In this document: positions 35,688-44,667 of the stretch, piece after piece
Position numbering within the stretch: position 1 is the stretch's first letter
Layout of the letters: every line of letters begins with the position of its first letter
NCBI RefSeq assembly: GCF_000373585.1
Contig: NZ_KB891895.1
Coordinates: 1-64,000, forward strand
DNA from: Streptomyces sp. MspMP-M5
Lineage (GTDB): Bacteria; Actinomycetota; Actinomycetes; Streptomycetales; Streptomycetaceae
Direction: 5' to 3'
Length of the DNA stretch: 64,000 nucleotides
Position numbers and translations under genes: made by a program
The notes under the pieces: generated by a model
What the model was told of the DNA's origin: nothing
Databases searched by the model: none
The model's input: only the letters and a program-made list of their open reading frames with translations

Positions 35688-35717
35688 GCGGTCCGGGCCC
35701 GGCGAGGCCCGGACCGC
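35688..35717 (-). terminator. Hairpin downstream of the S53 protease gene
   Basis: Perfect 12-bp stem (GCGGTCCGGGCC, 35688-35699, with 35706-35717) and a 6-nt loop, 18 bp after the protease stop on the minus strand. No T-tract. Confidence 0.65.
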
Positions 35718-35734
35718 GCGGGGCGGTGTGCGGG

Positions 35735-37111
35735 TCAGCCGCGGTGGCTTGCCCGGGCGAGGGCCGGGACGAAGCGGGCGGCGTCCACGGTGCCGATGCC
35801 GGTGGCCATGTCGTAGCCGTTGACGGCGGTGTAGCCGGTGACGCCTTCGTAGCTGTTGTTCGTACCATCGTTGACGTCGACGATGCCGGTGCTCTTGCCG
35901 TGGGCAGAGTGCTTGTAGAGCGTGTACAGCGCGTCGTTGATGTTGCCGAGGCGGCGGCCGGCGGCCTGGTCGGCGAGGGCGACGATGCCGGAGAAGAGCG
36001 GAGCCGCCTCGCTGGTGCCGCCGGTGATGCCCCAGCCGGTGGCGGTCGGGTCGTAGCTGGAGTAGATCCAGGCGCCGCCGTCGACGGCGGCGGTCATCGA
36101 GATGTCCGGGGTGCCGCGGCGGTCGCCGACGGTGCTCTTCACCACGTTCTGGAAGGCCGGGCGGGTGAAGACGTGCGACTGGCCGCCGCCGCCCGCGCCG
36201 TGGTCGTTGTAGACGCTGTCCGGCTTGATGCGCTGACCCTTGTCGTTCAGGTGCAGCTGGGTGCCACCGACCGAGGTGACCAACGGGTCGGAGGACGGCC
36301 AGGAGTTGACGCGCTCCTTGTAGAAGCCCTTTCCGTCGGCGGTGTTGTCGGTGGCACCGCCGTCACCGGAGGAGGCGAGGACGGTGACGTGCTTCTTGGC
36401 AGCCTCCTTGAAGGCGTACCGCAGGTTCTTGATGCTCGAGAAGTCGCCCTTGTCGAAGCCGGGGAACGTGTTCTCGGTGGCGCCGAAGCTCTGGCTGATC
36501 ACATCGCCGACGCCGCGGTCGATCATGGCCTTCTCGGCGTCCATCATCTCCGGCAGACCGGTGGTGCCCTCGGTCTCGGCGACCGCCGTCTCCACCAGGA
36601 CGATCTTCGCGTCGGGCGCCACGGCGTGGGCCATCTCGACGTCGAGGGTGGTCTCGCCGGCCCAGCCGGTCATGTCGGGGTTCTTGGGGTCGAACGCGGG
36701 GACGTTGCCCCACTTGACCACGTTCACCTTGGTGCTGGGGATGCCGAACTGCTTGCTGTAGACGTCCAGATCGTGCTGGACGGTCGGCGAGCCGAAGGAG
36801 TCCACGATGACGATCGTGCGGCCCTTGCCCGTGATTCCCTTGCTGTAGAGCGCGTTGAGGTTGTACGCCGTGCGGTACTGGAGGGGGTCGTAGCAGGCGA
36901 GCTTGTACTTGGCCCGGCACTCCGCGATGGAGAGCGGGCTGCCCACGCCGTGCACCAACTGGTGCCCGGCGATGGCCGGGACGGCCTTGGTGTGCGGCAC
37001 GGCGGCGGTACCGGTACCGACGAGCGGGGTGGTCGCCAGGGCGACGACGGTGAGGGTGGCGGTTGCGGCCGTCGCGGCCGCGGCACGTCTACTGGGGCGG
37101 GCTATGCGCAT
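35735..37111 (-). CDS. Secreted S53 family serine-carboxyl peptidase (sedolisin)
   Basis: 458 aa with a signal peptide (MRIARPSRRAAAATAAT..., arginines then hydrophobic core). Catalytic residues are Glu153 and Asp157 (GETTLD), Asp250 (SSGDGG) and Ser367 (GGTSEAAP); the C-terminal Ca-binding end DVNDGTNNSYEG...GYDMATGIGT is present. Only about 45 residues lie between the signal and catalytic domain, so the large prodomain of kumamolisins is missing. ATG 37111 has GGGAG before it. Likely an extracellular acid-tolerant protease. Confidence 0.92.
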   Translation of the reverse strand: MRIARPSRRAAAATAATATLTVVALATTPLVGTGTAAVPHTKAVPAIAGHQLVHGVGSPLSIAECRAKYKLACYDPLQYRTAYNLNALYSKGITGKGRTIVIVDSFGSPTVQHDLDVYSKQFGIPSTKVNVVKWGNVPAFDPKNPDMTGWAGETTLDVEMAHAVAPDAKIVLVETAVAETEGTTGLPEMMDAEKAMIDRGVGDVISQSFGATENTFPGFDKGDFSSIKNLRYAFKEAAKKHVTVLASSGDGGATDNTADGKGFYKERVNSWPSSDPLVTSVGGTQLHLNDKGQRIKPDSVYNDHGAGGGGQSHVFTRPAFQNVVKSTVGDRRGTPDISMTAAVDGGAWIYSSYDPTATGWGITGGTSEAAPLFSGIVALADQAAGRRLGNINDALYTLYKHSAHGKSTGIVDVNDGTNNSYEGVTGYTAVNGYDMATGIGTVDAARFVPALARASHRG

Positions 37112-37378
37112 GAATTCTCCCTGAGTGGGCCTGAGCCGCACAAAGCGGCTGTCGCGATCCCATCGTTAAAGTCATGCTCAGGACAAGATTGTTTAAATGC
37201 CCATGTCGAACGCTTTACCGAAATGCGGTGACCCGGCGGCGTGGGAGGCCGCTCGCGGCGGGCGCCCGGCGCGGCGGGGAGCGTCAGCAGGAGCCACTCC
37301 TCCCCCGCCGCAGCGGAGGCAATCACGAGGCACGTTTCTCACCCAGGCCGTTCTCCGCGGGCTGCTTCGCAGCCGCAG
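37112..37378. other. Intergenic region
   Basis: About 270 bp upstream of the protease gene and downstream of the LysR gene. It carries the protease promoter; A/T-rich stretch near 37150-37200. No gene supported. Confidence 0.4.
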
Positions 37379-38284
37379 TCATGGTCGGGCGTGGCGGGTG
37401 ATGAGTTCGAGGAGGCGGTGGACTGCGGCGTCGGTGTCGGGTCGGTGGACGGCGGCGACGGTGGTCTTCAGGTGGGGCGAGGATCCGCGCAGCGGTACGA
37501 AGGCGATGCCGGGGACGGGGAAGCCGCGCAGATCTTCCGGGACCAGGCTGACGCACAGTCCGGCGGCGACGTAGCCGAGCAGTCCGGTGAGGTCGTCGAC
37601 GGTGGCGTGGAGGTGCGGGGAGAATCCCGCGTCGCCGCAGGCCAGCTCGGCCTGGTGGGCGAGGCCGGGGAGGGTCGCCGTGCTGGGAAGGACGAAGGCG
37701 TCGTCGCGGAGGTCGTCCAGGGCGATCGTCTCCGCTCCGGCCAGCCGGTGCTTGTCGGGCAGGGCGGCGACGATGCGTTCGGTGGCGAAGTCGCGGACGG
37801 CCAAGTCGTCCGACAGGGGTGAGGGGTCCCGGATGAACGCCAGGTCCAGGGCGCCGGCACGCAGCATCTCCACCAGGCTGACGGTGGTGTCCTGGCGCAA
37901 GTGAATGCGCAGTCCGGGGAGTTCAGCGGCGGCGGCCCCCAGCAGCCGGGGAAGGTAGCGGTGGCTCAGGATGCTCACATATCCCACCCGTACGTCCCCC
38001 TCCAGGCCGTGTGCGACGCGGCGGACCCGCTCGATGGCCGCGGAGTGGGCGTCCAGCAGCCGTCGCGCCTCCGTGACGAAGGCCGCACCCGCGGGTGTCA
38101 GGCGCACACCGCGCGGGCCGCGCGAGGCGCGCTCCAGGAGCGTCACCCCCAGGCCGCGCTCCAAGCGCTGAATGGCCTGGCTGAGCGGAGGCTGGCGCAT
38201 GGAGAGCCGTTCCGCTGCCCGGCCGTAGTGCTTCTCCTCGGCGATGGCCAGGAACTGTTCCAGCAGGCGTTGCGTGATCTCCAT
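37379..38284 (-). CDS. LysR-family transcriptional regulator
   Basis: 301 aa: N-terminal winged helix (EITQRLLEQFLAIAEEKHYGRAAERLSMRQPPLSQAIQRLE) then a two-lobed effector domain. It is divergent from the acetoacetate decarboxylase operon, the standard arrangement for LysR targets. ATG 38284 is preferred over 38296. It would answer to a substrate or product of the neighbouring degradative genes. Confidence 0.92.
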   Translation of the reverse strand: MEITQRLLEQFLAIAEEKHYGRAAERLSMRQPPLSQAIQRLERGLGVTLLERASRGPRGVRLTPAGAAFVTEARRLLDAHSAAIERVRRVAHGLEGDVRVGYVSILSHRYLPRLLGAAAAELPGLRIHLRQDTTVSLVEMLRAGALDLAFIRDPSPLSDDLAVRDFATERIVAALPDKHRLAGAETIALDDLRDDAFVLPSTATLPGLAHQAELACGDAGFSPHLHATVDDLTGLLGYVAAGLCVSLVPEDLRGFPVPGIAFVPLRGSSPHLKTTVAAVHRPDTDAAVHRLLELITRHARP

Positions 38285-38421
38285 ATGGCACAGCATATCG
38301 AGTCTGCCTGAAACATATATTGGACAGACATGATCGTGGTGGCGTGCACTGGTGCACAGGCGCTGAGCGGAAGCCTCTGCTCCGCGCCGTTCACAGGCAC
38401 AGGCGTCTGAAGGAAGCCACC
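38285..38421. promoter_or_regulatory. LysR/decarboxylase divergent promoter region
   Basis: 137 bp containing A/T-rich stretches (CATATGGCACAGCATAT near 38281-38297 and CATATATTGG near 38310) suitable for LysR binding. The exact operator is not certain. Confidence 0.4.
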
Positions 38422-39159
38422 ATGCACAAGCACGACGTCGCCCGGCTGTTCACCACCCCGCTGGACGCGCCCGCATTCGCCCCCACCCGGTACCGGTTCA
38501 CCGACCGCGAGTACCTGAACATCACCTACCGCACCGATCCCGAGGCCCTGCGGCGCGTCGTACCCGAACCGCTGTCGGTGCCCGAGCCGCTGGTGCGGTT
38601 CGAGGTCATGCGCATGCCCGACGTGACGGGCCTGGGCGACTACACGGAGGCGGGCCAGGTGGTCCCCGTCGCGTACGAGGGCGAGCGCGGCGAGTACAAC
38701 CTGGCGATGTACCTCGACAGTGTCCCGGCCATCTCCAGTGGACGGGAGCTGAGCGCCTACCCGAAGAAGGCCGGCCGCCCCCGGCTCTACGTCGACTCCG
38801 ACACCCTGGTGGGCACCCTCGACTACGGCTCACTGCGCGTGGCCACCGCCACCATGGGCTACAAGCACCACCCGATGGATCTCGACGAGGCCCGTGCGGA
38901 GATCTGCGTGCCCACGTACATGGTCAAGGTGGTGTCCGGCTACGACGGCGGGCCGCGCATCTGCGAACTGGTTCGCACCCAGATCACCGACATCACCGTC
39001 AAGAGCGCCTTTCACGGCCCGGCCCGTCTGGAACTGTTCGCCCACGCGCTGGCGCCGGTCGCGGACCTGCCGGTGCTGGAGATCGTCTCTGCCAGTCACA
39101 TCCTGACCGACCTCACCCTGAGCCCGGCCGACGTCGTCCACGACTACCTCGCCCCCTGA
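38422..39159 (+). CDS. Acetoacetate decarboxylase family protein
   Basis: 245 aa. ELSAYPKKAGRPRL contains the Schiff-base lysine segment of acetoacetate decarboxylase, and VRFEVMRMPD and YNLAMYLDS match the family. It decarboxylates a beta-keto acid or, in related proteins, acts as aldolase-dehydratase. ATG 38422 has GAAGGAAG upstream. First gene of a set with a 3-hydroxyacyl-CoA dehydrogenase and a CoA-transferase, probably one catabolic unit under the LysR regulator. Confidence 0.88.
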   Translation: MHKHDVARLFTTPLDAPAFAPTRYRFTDREYLNITYRTDPEALRRVVPEPLSVPEPLVRFEVMRMPDVTGLGDYTEAGQVVPVAYEGERGEYNLAMYLDSVPAISSGRELSAYPKKAGRPRLYVDSDTLVGTLDYGSLRVATATMGYKHHPMDLDEARAEICVPTYMVKVVSGYDGGPRICELVRTQITDITVKSAFHGPARLELFAHALAPVADLPVLEIVSASHILTDLTLSPADVVHDYLAP

Positions 39160-39240
39160 CCGTAGGCCCGGCCGCCGTGAGAGCGCACCGACCCGTTGAA
39201 GAGAACGCACCGAGAGAGCTGAGAAAGCCGTGAACGCATC

Positions 39241-40260
39241 ATGAACCTACCCACCACCACAGACACCTCCCCCGTATACCGGCGGGCCACGGTCATCGGC
39301 GGCGGCGTGATCGGGATCTCGTGGGCCGGCCTGTTCCTCGCCCACGGCCTGGACGTCACCGTCACCGATCCGCGGCCCGATGTGCAGGAACAAGTCCTCA
39401 CGGGACTTGCCGAGATCGCCCCGGCCCTGGCGGAACTCGGGTTGCCCACGGGGGACTTGACCGCCCGGCTGCGCTTCGAGGCCGACCTGGCCACGGCGGT
39501 CGCGGACGCGGACGTCGTGCAGGAGAACGGCCCGGAGCGGCTGGCGGTGAAGCAGGAGATCTGGCAGGTCGTCGAGCGGGCCGCCCCCGCCCATGCGCTG
39601 CTGGCCACCTCGACCTCCGGGATTCCCGCCACGGCGATCGCCGAGGCGATGGCGCAGCCCGAGCGGCTGGTGGTCGGCCACCCGTTCAACCCGCCGCATC
39701 TCGTGCCGTTGGTGGAGATCGTGCCTGGTGACAAGACCGCCCCGCAGACCCTCCGCGCGGCCCGTGACTTCTACGCGGTCATGGGCAAGAAGCCGCAGGT
39801 CCTGCGCAAGGAGATCCCCGGATTCGTCGCCAACCGCCTCCAGTCCGCGCTCTTCCGCGAGTGCGTGCACCTGGTGGCCGAGGGCGTGGTCACCGAGGCC
39901 GAGCTCGACGAGATCGTCACCGACTCCATCGGCCTGCGCTGGGCGGTCGCGGGCCCGTTCCGCACCTTCCACCTCGGTGGCGGTCCGGACGGCCTGCCGC
40001 ACTTCGTCCGCCACCTCGGCCCCGCCATGGAAGCGAGCTGGCCAGAGCTGGGGAACCCCACCTTCGACGAGCCCACCGTGGCGGTACTGACCGAGCAGGC
40101 CGAGGAGGCGTTCGGGGCCGAGTCGGTCGGCGAACTCGCCGCCCGCCGTGACCGCGCGCAGATCGCCCTGATGCGGGCCCTTGGCAAGACACCGGACATG
40201 ACTCCCGACATGACTGCGGAGACGGCTCCGGACCAGGCTGCGGACTCGGCGGCGGCCTGA
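39241..40260 (+). CDS. 3-hydroxyacyl-CoA dehydrogenase family protein (carnitine/gulonate dehydrogenase-like)
   Basis: 339 aa. NAD fold ATVIGGGVIGISWAGLFLAHG, STSGIPATAIAEAM, GHPFNPPHLVPLVEI and EIPGFVANRLQSALFREC are the family landmarks. The short C-terminal part fits the single-substrate dehydrogenases (L-carnitine or L-gulonate 3-dehydrogenase) better than full beta-oxidation enzymes. The C-terminus carries a repeated PDMTPDMT tail. It should oxidise a 3-hydroxy acid to the beta-keto acid used by the decarboxylase before it. Confidence 0.88.
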   Translation: MNLPTTTDTSPVYRRATVIGGGVIGISWAGLFLAHGLDVTVTDPRPDVQEQVLTGLAEIAPALAELGLPTGDLTARLRFEADLATAVADADVVQENGPERLAVKQEIWQVVERAAPAHALLATSTSGIPATAIAEAMAQPERLVVGHPFNPPHLVPLVEIVPGDKTAPQTLRAARDFYAVMGKKPQVLRKEIPGFVANRLQSALFRECVHLVAEGVVTEAELDEIVTDSIGLRWAVAGPFRTFHLGGGPDGLPHFVRHLGPAMEASWPELGNPTFDEPTVAVLTEQAEEAFGAESVGELAARRDRAQIALMRALGKTPDMTPDMTAETAPDQAADSAAA

Positions 40261-40328
40261 TCCGCGGGCGCGCCGCCGCGCGCAATGCCGCGCCCTACGT
40301 CCCTCGTACTCGAAAGACGCAAACGACC

Positions 40329-41849
40329 ATGCCTCCCAAGCCCCAGTCCCCCCAGAACACCATGTCCCTCACCGACAGAATCACCAGGGCGATCGCCGCC
40401 CCCGCAACCGACGACGCCTTCGACGTCCACTCCGAGACGTCCGAGGTCCTGGCCGGAATCGGCCTGACGCCGCAGGACACCGGCGGCACCCTCACCTTCC
40501 AGGGCGCGGACCCGGTGGTGCCCAGCACGCTGCGGCTGGGGGCGGCTTCCGGCATCGCGCTGGTCGCCAAGTCCGCCGCCGTCGCGGCCCTGTGGCGGGA
40601 CCGGACCGGTCGCGGCCAGGACATCCACATGGACCTGCGGGTAGGGCCGCACCGGCTGTGCCCGTTCTACGACCAGAAGTGGGAACTGCTCAACGGCTAC
40701 CCCGGCGGCGTGCCGTCGATCCCCAACATGGCCTACGCCAACGCGTTCTACCGCACGGCGGACGGCCGCTGGATGATGCCGTTCAACATCTACCCGAACA
40801 TCAAGACCGCCGCCCAGAAGCTGCTGGGCGCCCCCGAGGTTCCCGAGGCGGTCGCCGCCGCCATCGCGCGGTGGAACGCCCGCGAACTGGAGGCGGCCGG
40901 GGCCGCGGCCGGGGCGGTGATGCCCATGGTCCGTACGCCCAACGAGATCCTGACCGAGCGCCAGTACACCGACCACCTCGCAGACATGCCGCTGGTGGAG
41001 ATCACCCGGGTCGGCGACAGCGCCCCCGAACCACTTCCCGAGGCCGCCACGGCCCCGCTCGACGGAGTGCGTGCGCTGGGCATGGGCCACATCATCGCCG
41101 GCGCCGGCGCGGGCCGCGCCCTGGCACTGCACGGGGCCGACGTGCTGAACCTGTGGCGGCCCAACGAGCTGGAGCACGACGTCACATACCGCACCGCCAA
41201 CGTCGGCGTCCGCTCGGCCACCGTAAACCCGTACGCCCCGGAGGGCCTGGCCCTCATCCACGAGCTCCAGGCCGGTGCCGACGTCTTCTTCGCCAACCGC
41301 CGCCCCGGCTACCTGGAGTCCATCGGCCTGTCGGAACAGGAAGCGACCAGCCGACGCCCGGGACTGGTCTACGCCACCGTCTCCCTGAACGGGCGCAGCG
41401 GCCCCTGGGCCGACTACCTCGGCTTCGACCAGACCGCGGGCGCGCTGACCGGCCTGCTGCACCTGGAAGGCGACGGCGACAAGCCCGCCCTGCCACCGAT
41501 CACGGTGGTCAATGACTACCTGGTCTCCTGGTTCCTGACCGCCGGCATCGTCGAGGCCCTGCGCCGCCGCGCCGTCGACGGCGGCAGCTACCGCGTGCAC
41601 GTCTCGCTGTCCCGGGTGGCCCTCTGGATCCTCGGCATGGGCATCTTCGACAAGACCTACGCCACCGAGATCGCCGGCACGGGCGAGGAGCACGCCTACC
41701 CCGCCCCGCAGACCTTCACCGCCCACACCCCGCTCGGCCACTACCAGGGTGTCACCGATCAGGTACGGATGTCCGACACCCCGGGCGCGTACCGTTACGC
41801 CCTCCTCCCCCGCGGCGCATCCCATCCCCGGTGGCTCCCCCTCATCTGA
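40329..41849 (+). CDS. CoA transferase, CaiB/BaiF (class III) family
   Basis: 506 aa. The N-terminal half is a degenerate CoA-transferase-like lobe (GRGQDIHMDLRVG), the C-terminal half has ALGMGHIIAGAGAGRALALHGADVL and VNPYAPEGLALIHEL, NGRSGPWADYLGFDQTAGALTG. The family moves CoA between carboxylic acids. It follows the dehydrogenase by 68 bp. With decarboxylase and dehydrogenase it suggests a short hydroxy-acid degradation route. Confidence 0.88.
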   Translation: MPPKPQSPQNTMSLTDRITRAIAAPATDDAFDVHSETSEVLAGIGLTPQDTGGTLTFQGADPVVPSTLRLGAASGIALVAKSAAVAALWRDRTGRGQDIHMDLRVGPHRLCPFYDQKWELLNGYPGGVPSIPNMAYANAFYRTADGRWMMPFNIYPNIKTAAQKLLGAPEVPEAVAAAIARWNARELEAAGAAAGAVMPMVRTPNEILTERQYTDHLADMPLVEITRVGDSAPEPLPEAATAPLDGVRALGMGHIIAGAGAGRALALHGADVLNLWRPNELEHDVTYRTANVGVRSATVNPYAPEGLALIHELQAGADVFFANRRPGYLESIGLSEQEATSRRPGLVYATVSLNGRSGPWADYLGFDQTAGALTGLLHLEGDGDKPALPPITVVNDYLVSWFLTAGIVEALRRRAVDGGSYRVHVSLSRVALWILGMGIFDKTYATEIAGTGEEHAYPAPQTFTAHTPLGHYQGVTDQVRMSDTPGAYRYALLPRGASHPRWLPLI

Positions 41850-42090
41850 GGTACCTCATTCCTCAGGGGATGCAACGGATCGGACCGGGCACCGGCCGCC
41901 ACCTTCCTCCCGGCGGGGCTCCCTCGATGAGGGGCCCCGCTCCACCGCCCGATCCACCGATCGACCGATGCCGTCGAGTGCACGCCCCCGTAAGGTCGAT
42001 CTCAGGAATTTCCCCTCCGCCAGATTCCCGCCGGCCTTCGTGCACCGGCGATGGCCGATCTCCAGCCCGTCGCTTCCGAAAGGAGCTCCG

Positions 42091-42561
42091 ATGTCCCACA
42101 CCATGCACCAGTCCGACCTGACGTGGGAGCTGAAGCGCGACCACCGCACGATCCAGGCCCTGCTGGACCGGATCTGCAGTGCCGGGGCAAGCCTTGATCA
42201 AGAGCAATGCGTGCGGCACGCCGCCGACGAACTGGAACGGCACGCCGTGGCGGAACGCCGGTTCCTGCTGCCGGTGGTGCGGTGCGAGATGCGGGACGGT
42301 GACGTCCTGGCCGGACGGTTGGAGGCCGAATATCCGGATGTGCTGGGGGCGTTGGACGGGGCGGCGGCGTCCGCCGCGCTCCGCGACACGGCTGTCGAGG
42401 GGAGAATCCAGGGCCTTACAGCGGCGTTCGATCGCCATGTCCGGCTCTGCGAGCGTGAGGTGTTCCCCCGGGTGTGCCGGATCTGCTCCGAGGCGGAGTT
42501 GGCCCGGCTGGGCGCGGAGTTCCACCGGCACGCGCACCGGCATCACGCCGATATCGCCTGA
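42091..42561 (+). CDS. Hemerythrin HHE domain protein
   Basis: A 156-aa four-helix protein with the iron-binding pattern of hemerythrin-like proteins: LKRDHRTIQALLD, ELERHAVAERRFLLPVV, AFDRHVRLCEREVFPR and HAHRHHADIA. ATG 42091 has AAAGGAG. Function may be sensing or storing oxygen, NO or iron. Alone on its strand; converges on the beta-helix gene. Confidence 0.9.
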   Translation: MSHTMHQSDLTWELKRDHRTIQALLDRICSAGASLDQEQCVRHAADELERHAVAERRFLLPVVRCEMRDGDVLAGRLEAEYPDVLGALDGAAASAALRDTAVEGRIQGLTAAFDRHVRLCEREVFPRVCRICSEAELARLGAEFHRHAHRHHADIA

Positions 42562-42604
42562 CCGGACGGGGCCGATGCGCCGTCGGCGGGGCAATCGGGA
42601 CCGG

Positions 42605-44569
42605 TCACACAGCCTGGTCGGGGTTCGGGCCAACGGATGGTGTGCTCCGGCCTGCGGAAGCGAGTATGGCGGCGCCTGCGGGGTCGGCGGCCAGGGCCTT
42701 CTCGAAGCCGTCCTTGGGCAGCACCTTGTTTCCGGCCAGGGTGACTCCGCTCGGCGGGGTGTCGGCGTCGGCAGGGTGGTCGTCCCAGAAGTTGTCGAGG
42801 AAGGTCACGTTCTCCAGCGGGGGCGTCACCCGTAGCACGATCGGGGCGTCACTGCGGTGGACGACGTTGGCCTGCACGGTCACCCAGGCTGCACCGTAGT
42901 CGGTGTAGAGGCCGAAGTTGTAGGGGGTGAGGGTGTCGCGGACGACATTGCCTCGTACCAGGGTGCCGTCGGCGTAGGAGGTCCCTTGGGGGCCGTTGAG
43001 ATAGATGCCGCCGCCGTCGGCCAGCATGGTCATGGTGTGGTGGATGAGGTTCTCGATGACCTGGACCCGGGCGGCCTGGCTGCCGCCGGTGACGACGATC
43101 CCGCTGTAGGGCACGTCGTGGATCTCGTTGTGCGCCACCGTCACCTCTCGGGCGTCGCTCACCCAGAGGGCGGGTGAGCCGTGGTACTCGCGGCCGATGT
43201 GGCGGATCAGGTTCTGCTGGATACGGGTACCGGTGCCCGAGGTGACGGTCACGGCGCTGCCGGAGACGTCCTCGATCCGGTTGCCGACGATCGTGTTGTC
43301 GCGGCCCGGGCCGGTGAAGCCGATCGCCCCGGCGCCGAGCCCGGTGAACGTGTTGTCGTGCAGTGCGACCCGCACGGCGGCGGTGAACTCGACGTTGGCC
43401 GGCACGTACCGGGGCGCCGCCGGAATCGTCACATGGGCGTTTCCGTCCGCGAGTTCGACCTTCTGCAGCTCCCCGCCGCCGTAGTAGCTGTTGGCGAAGA
43501 AGTGCAGGAATCCGTGGGGTCCGTCCGGTTCGGTCCAGCCGGCGTGGGAGAAGGTCAGGCCGCGCAACGTCACGTCGTGCAGCGGGTGTTCCTCGGTTCC
43601 CCGGCCGACGACGAGCTTCTCCAGAACCGGCGCGACGATCTCGGCTTTGGCCATGTCCTCCCCCGGCAGTGGCAGGTAGTGCAGGACGTGGCGCCCTGGT
43701 GCGGATCGGTCGAGGACGAAGGTGCCCGGCTCGGTCAGGAAGCTCACGCTGTTCTCCGCCGAACTCGGCCGGGCCAGGCCGTCCCACCGCGCGTCCCGAT
43801 GGCTTTCCGGACTCTCGGCGCTCTCGGGGCTCTCGGGCTTTTCGCCGACCCAGGTGGCGGCGTAGAGCTCGCGGGCCCGGTCGAAGGCTGGTTGGGCGAG
43901 GGTGATGGTTGTGGACCGCGCGTCGCCGGTGATCTCGGCGACGCGGCAGCGGGCCTCCGACCACGGGTACACCCACGGAAAGACGAATTCGATGCCCGTC
44001 GGGTCCTGCCAGCTCTGCGGAGCCGTACTGTCCGTGACGTAACCAGTCTCGGTTTTCGTCACACTGCCCGGGATGCCGGGGCTGAGCGAAGCCCTGGGTG
44101 CCCGGCGGCCGTTCACGTACAGCTGCCGGGTCTCCAGCGAGCCCACCTCGGCCTGCCAGGCACCGTCCACCTCGCCGGGAGTCCACCCCGTGATCACCCG
44201 GCCGCCACTGACAACGACCTTTTCCTGACGGGGACTTCCGTGGCCATATGCCTGGTAGACGACCCGGTGGCCGTTCTCGCCGGAGTCTCCCGCCGCGCCG
44301 TCCAGAGTGAGGGGAGCATCGAGGAAATACGTTCCGGCGTGGAGGTTCACCACGAGGTCGGCATGCAGCGACGCGGTGCGGGCACGGACGGCCCGCTGTG
44401 CGGCAGGCAGGGTGGCGAACGGCCGGTCGTGCGTACCGGGCCAGGAGTCGCGGCCCCAGGGTGCGACGTGGAGCTGGTCGAACTGAGCGAACTCATCGGT
44501 CTGGCCGGACTGACCGGGCAGGTCGAACTGGCTGCACTGGTTTGACCGGCTGGGCTGGTCGTCGAGCAT
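42605..44569 (-). CDS. Right-handed parallel beta-helix repeat protein
   Basis: 654 aa. N-terminal part (APWGRDSWPGTHDRPFATLPAAQRAVRAR) is the usual lead into pectate-lyase-like beta-helix enzymes; the C-terminal half has repeating N-x-I strands (DNTIVGNRIEDVSGSAVTV, AHNEIHDVPYSGIVV). Likely a polysaccharide-active enzyme (lyase or glycoside hydrolase). No signal peptide: ATG 44569 follows GGGGGAAGG, so it may be cytosolic. A possible TTG start at 44587 would not change this. Divergent from a TetR-type regulator with the operator between them. Confidence 0.85.
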   Translation of the reverse strand: MLDDQPSRSNQCSQFDLPGQSGQTDEFAQFDQLHVAPWGRDSWPGTHDRPFATLPAAQRAVRARTASLHADLVVNLHAGTYFLDAPLTLDGAAGDSGENGHRVVYQAYGHGSPRQEKVVVSGGRVITGWTPGEVDGAWQAEVGSLETRQLYVNGRRAPRASLSPGIPGSVTKTETGYVTDSTAPQSWQDPTGIEFVFPWVYPWSEARCRVAEITGDARSTTITLAQPAFDRARELYAATWVGEKPESPESAESPESHRDARWDGLARPSSAENSVSFLTEPGTFVLDRSAPGRHVLHYLPLPGEDMAKAEIVAPVLEKLVVGRGTEEHPLHDVTLRGLTFSHAGWTEPDGPHGFLHFFANSYYGGGELQKVELADGNAHVTIPAAPRYVPANVEFTAAVRVALHDNTFTGLGAGAIGFTGPGRDNTIVGNRIEDVSGSAVTVTSGTGTRIQQNLIRHIGREYHGSPALWVSDAREVTVAHNEIHDVPYSGIVVTGGSQAARVQVIENLIHHTMTMLADGGGIYLNGPQGTSYADGTLVRGNVVRDTLTPYNFGLYTDYGAAWVTVQANVVHRSDAPIVLRVTPPLENVTFLDNFWDDHPADADTPPSGVTLAGNKVLPKDGFEKALAADPAGAAILASAGRSTPSVGPNPDQAV

Positions 44570-44593
44570 GGGCACACCTTCCCCCAAGTGAGG

Positions 44594-44625
44594 TTTATGC
44601 CGTACACGGCTGCGTACACCATAAA
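44594..44625. promoter_or_regulatory. 32-bp palindromic operator for the TetR-type regulator
   Basis: TTTATG-NN-GTAC-N8-GTAC-NN-CATAAA is a perfect two-part dyad at 44594-44625, in the 98-bp gap between the beta-helix gene and the regulator. Size and position fit a site bound by one or two TetR dimers, repressing both directions. Confidence 0.78.
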
Positions 44626-44667
44626 CGCCAGGCTAGGGTGGAGGTCAAGGATGGAAGGTGAGTGCGC

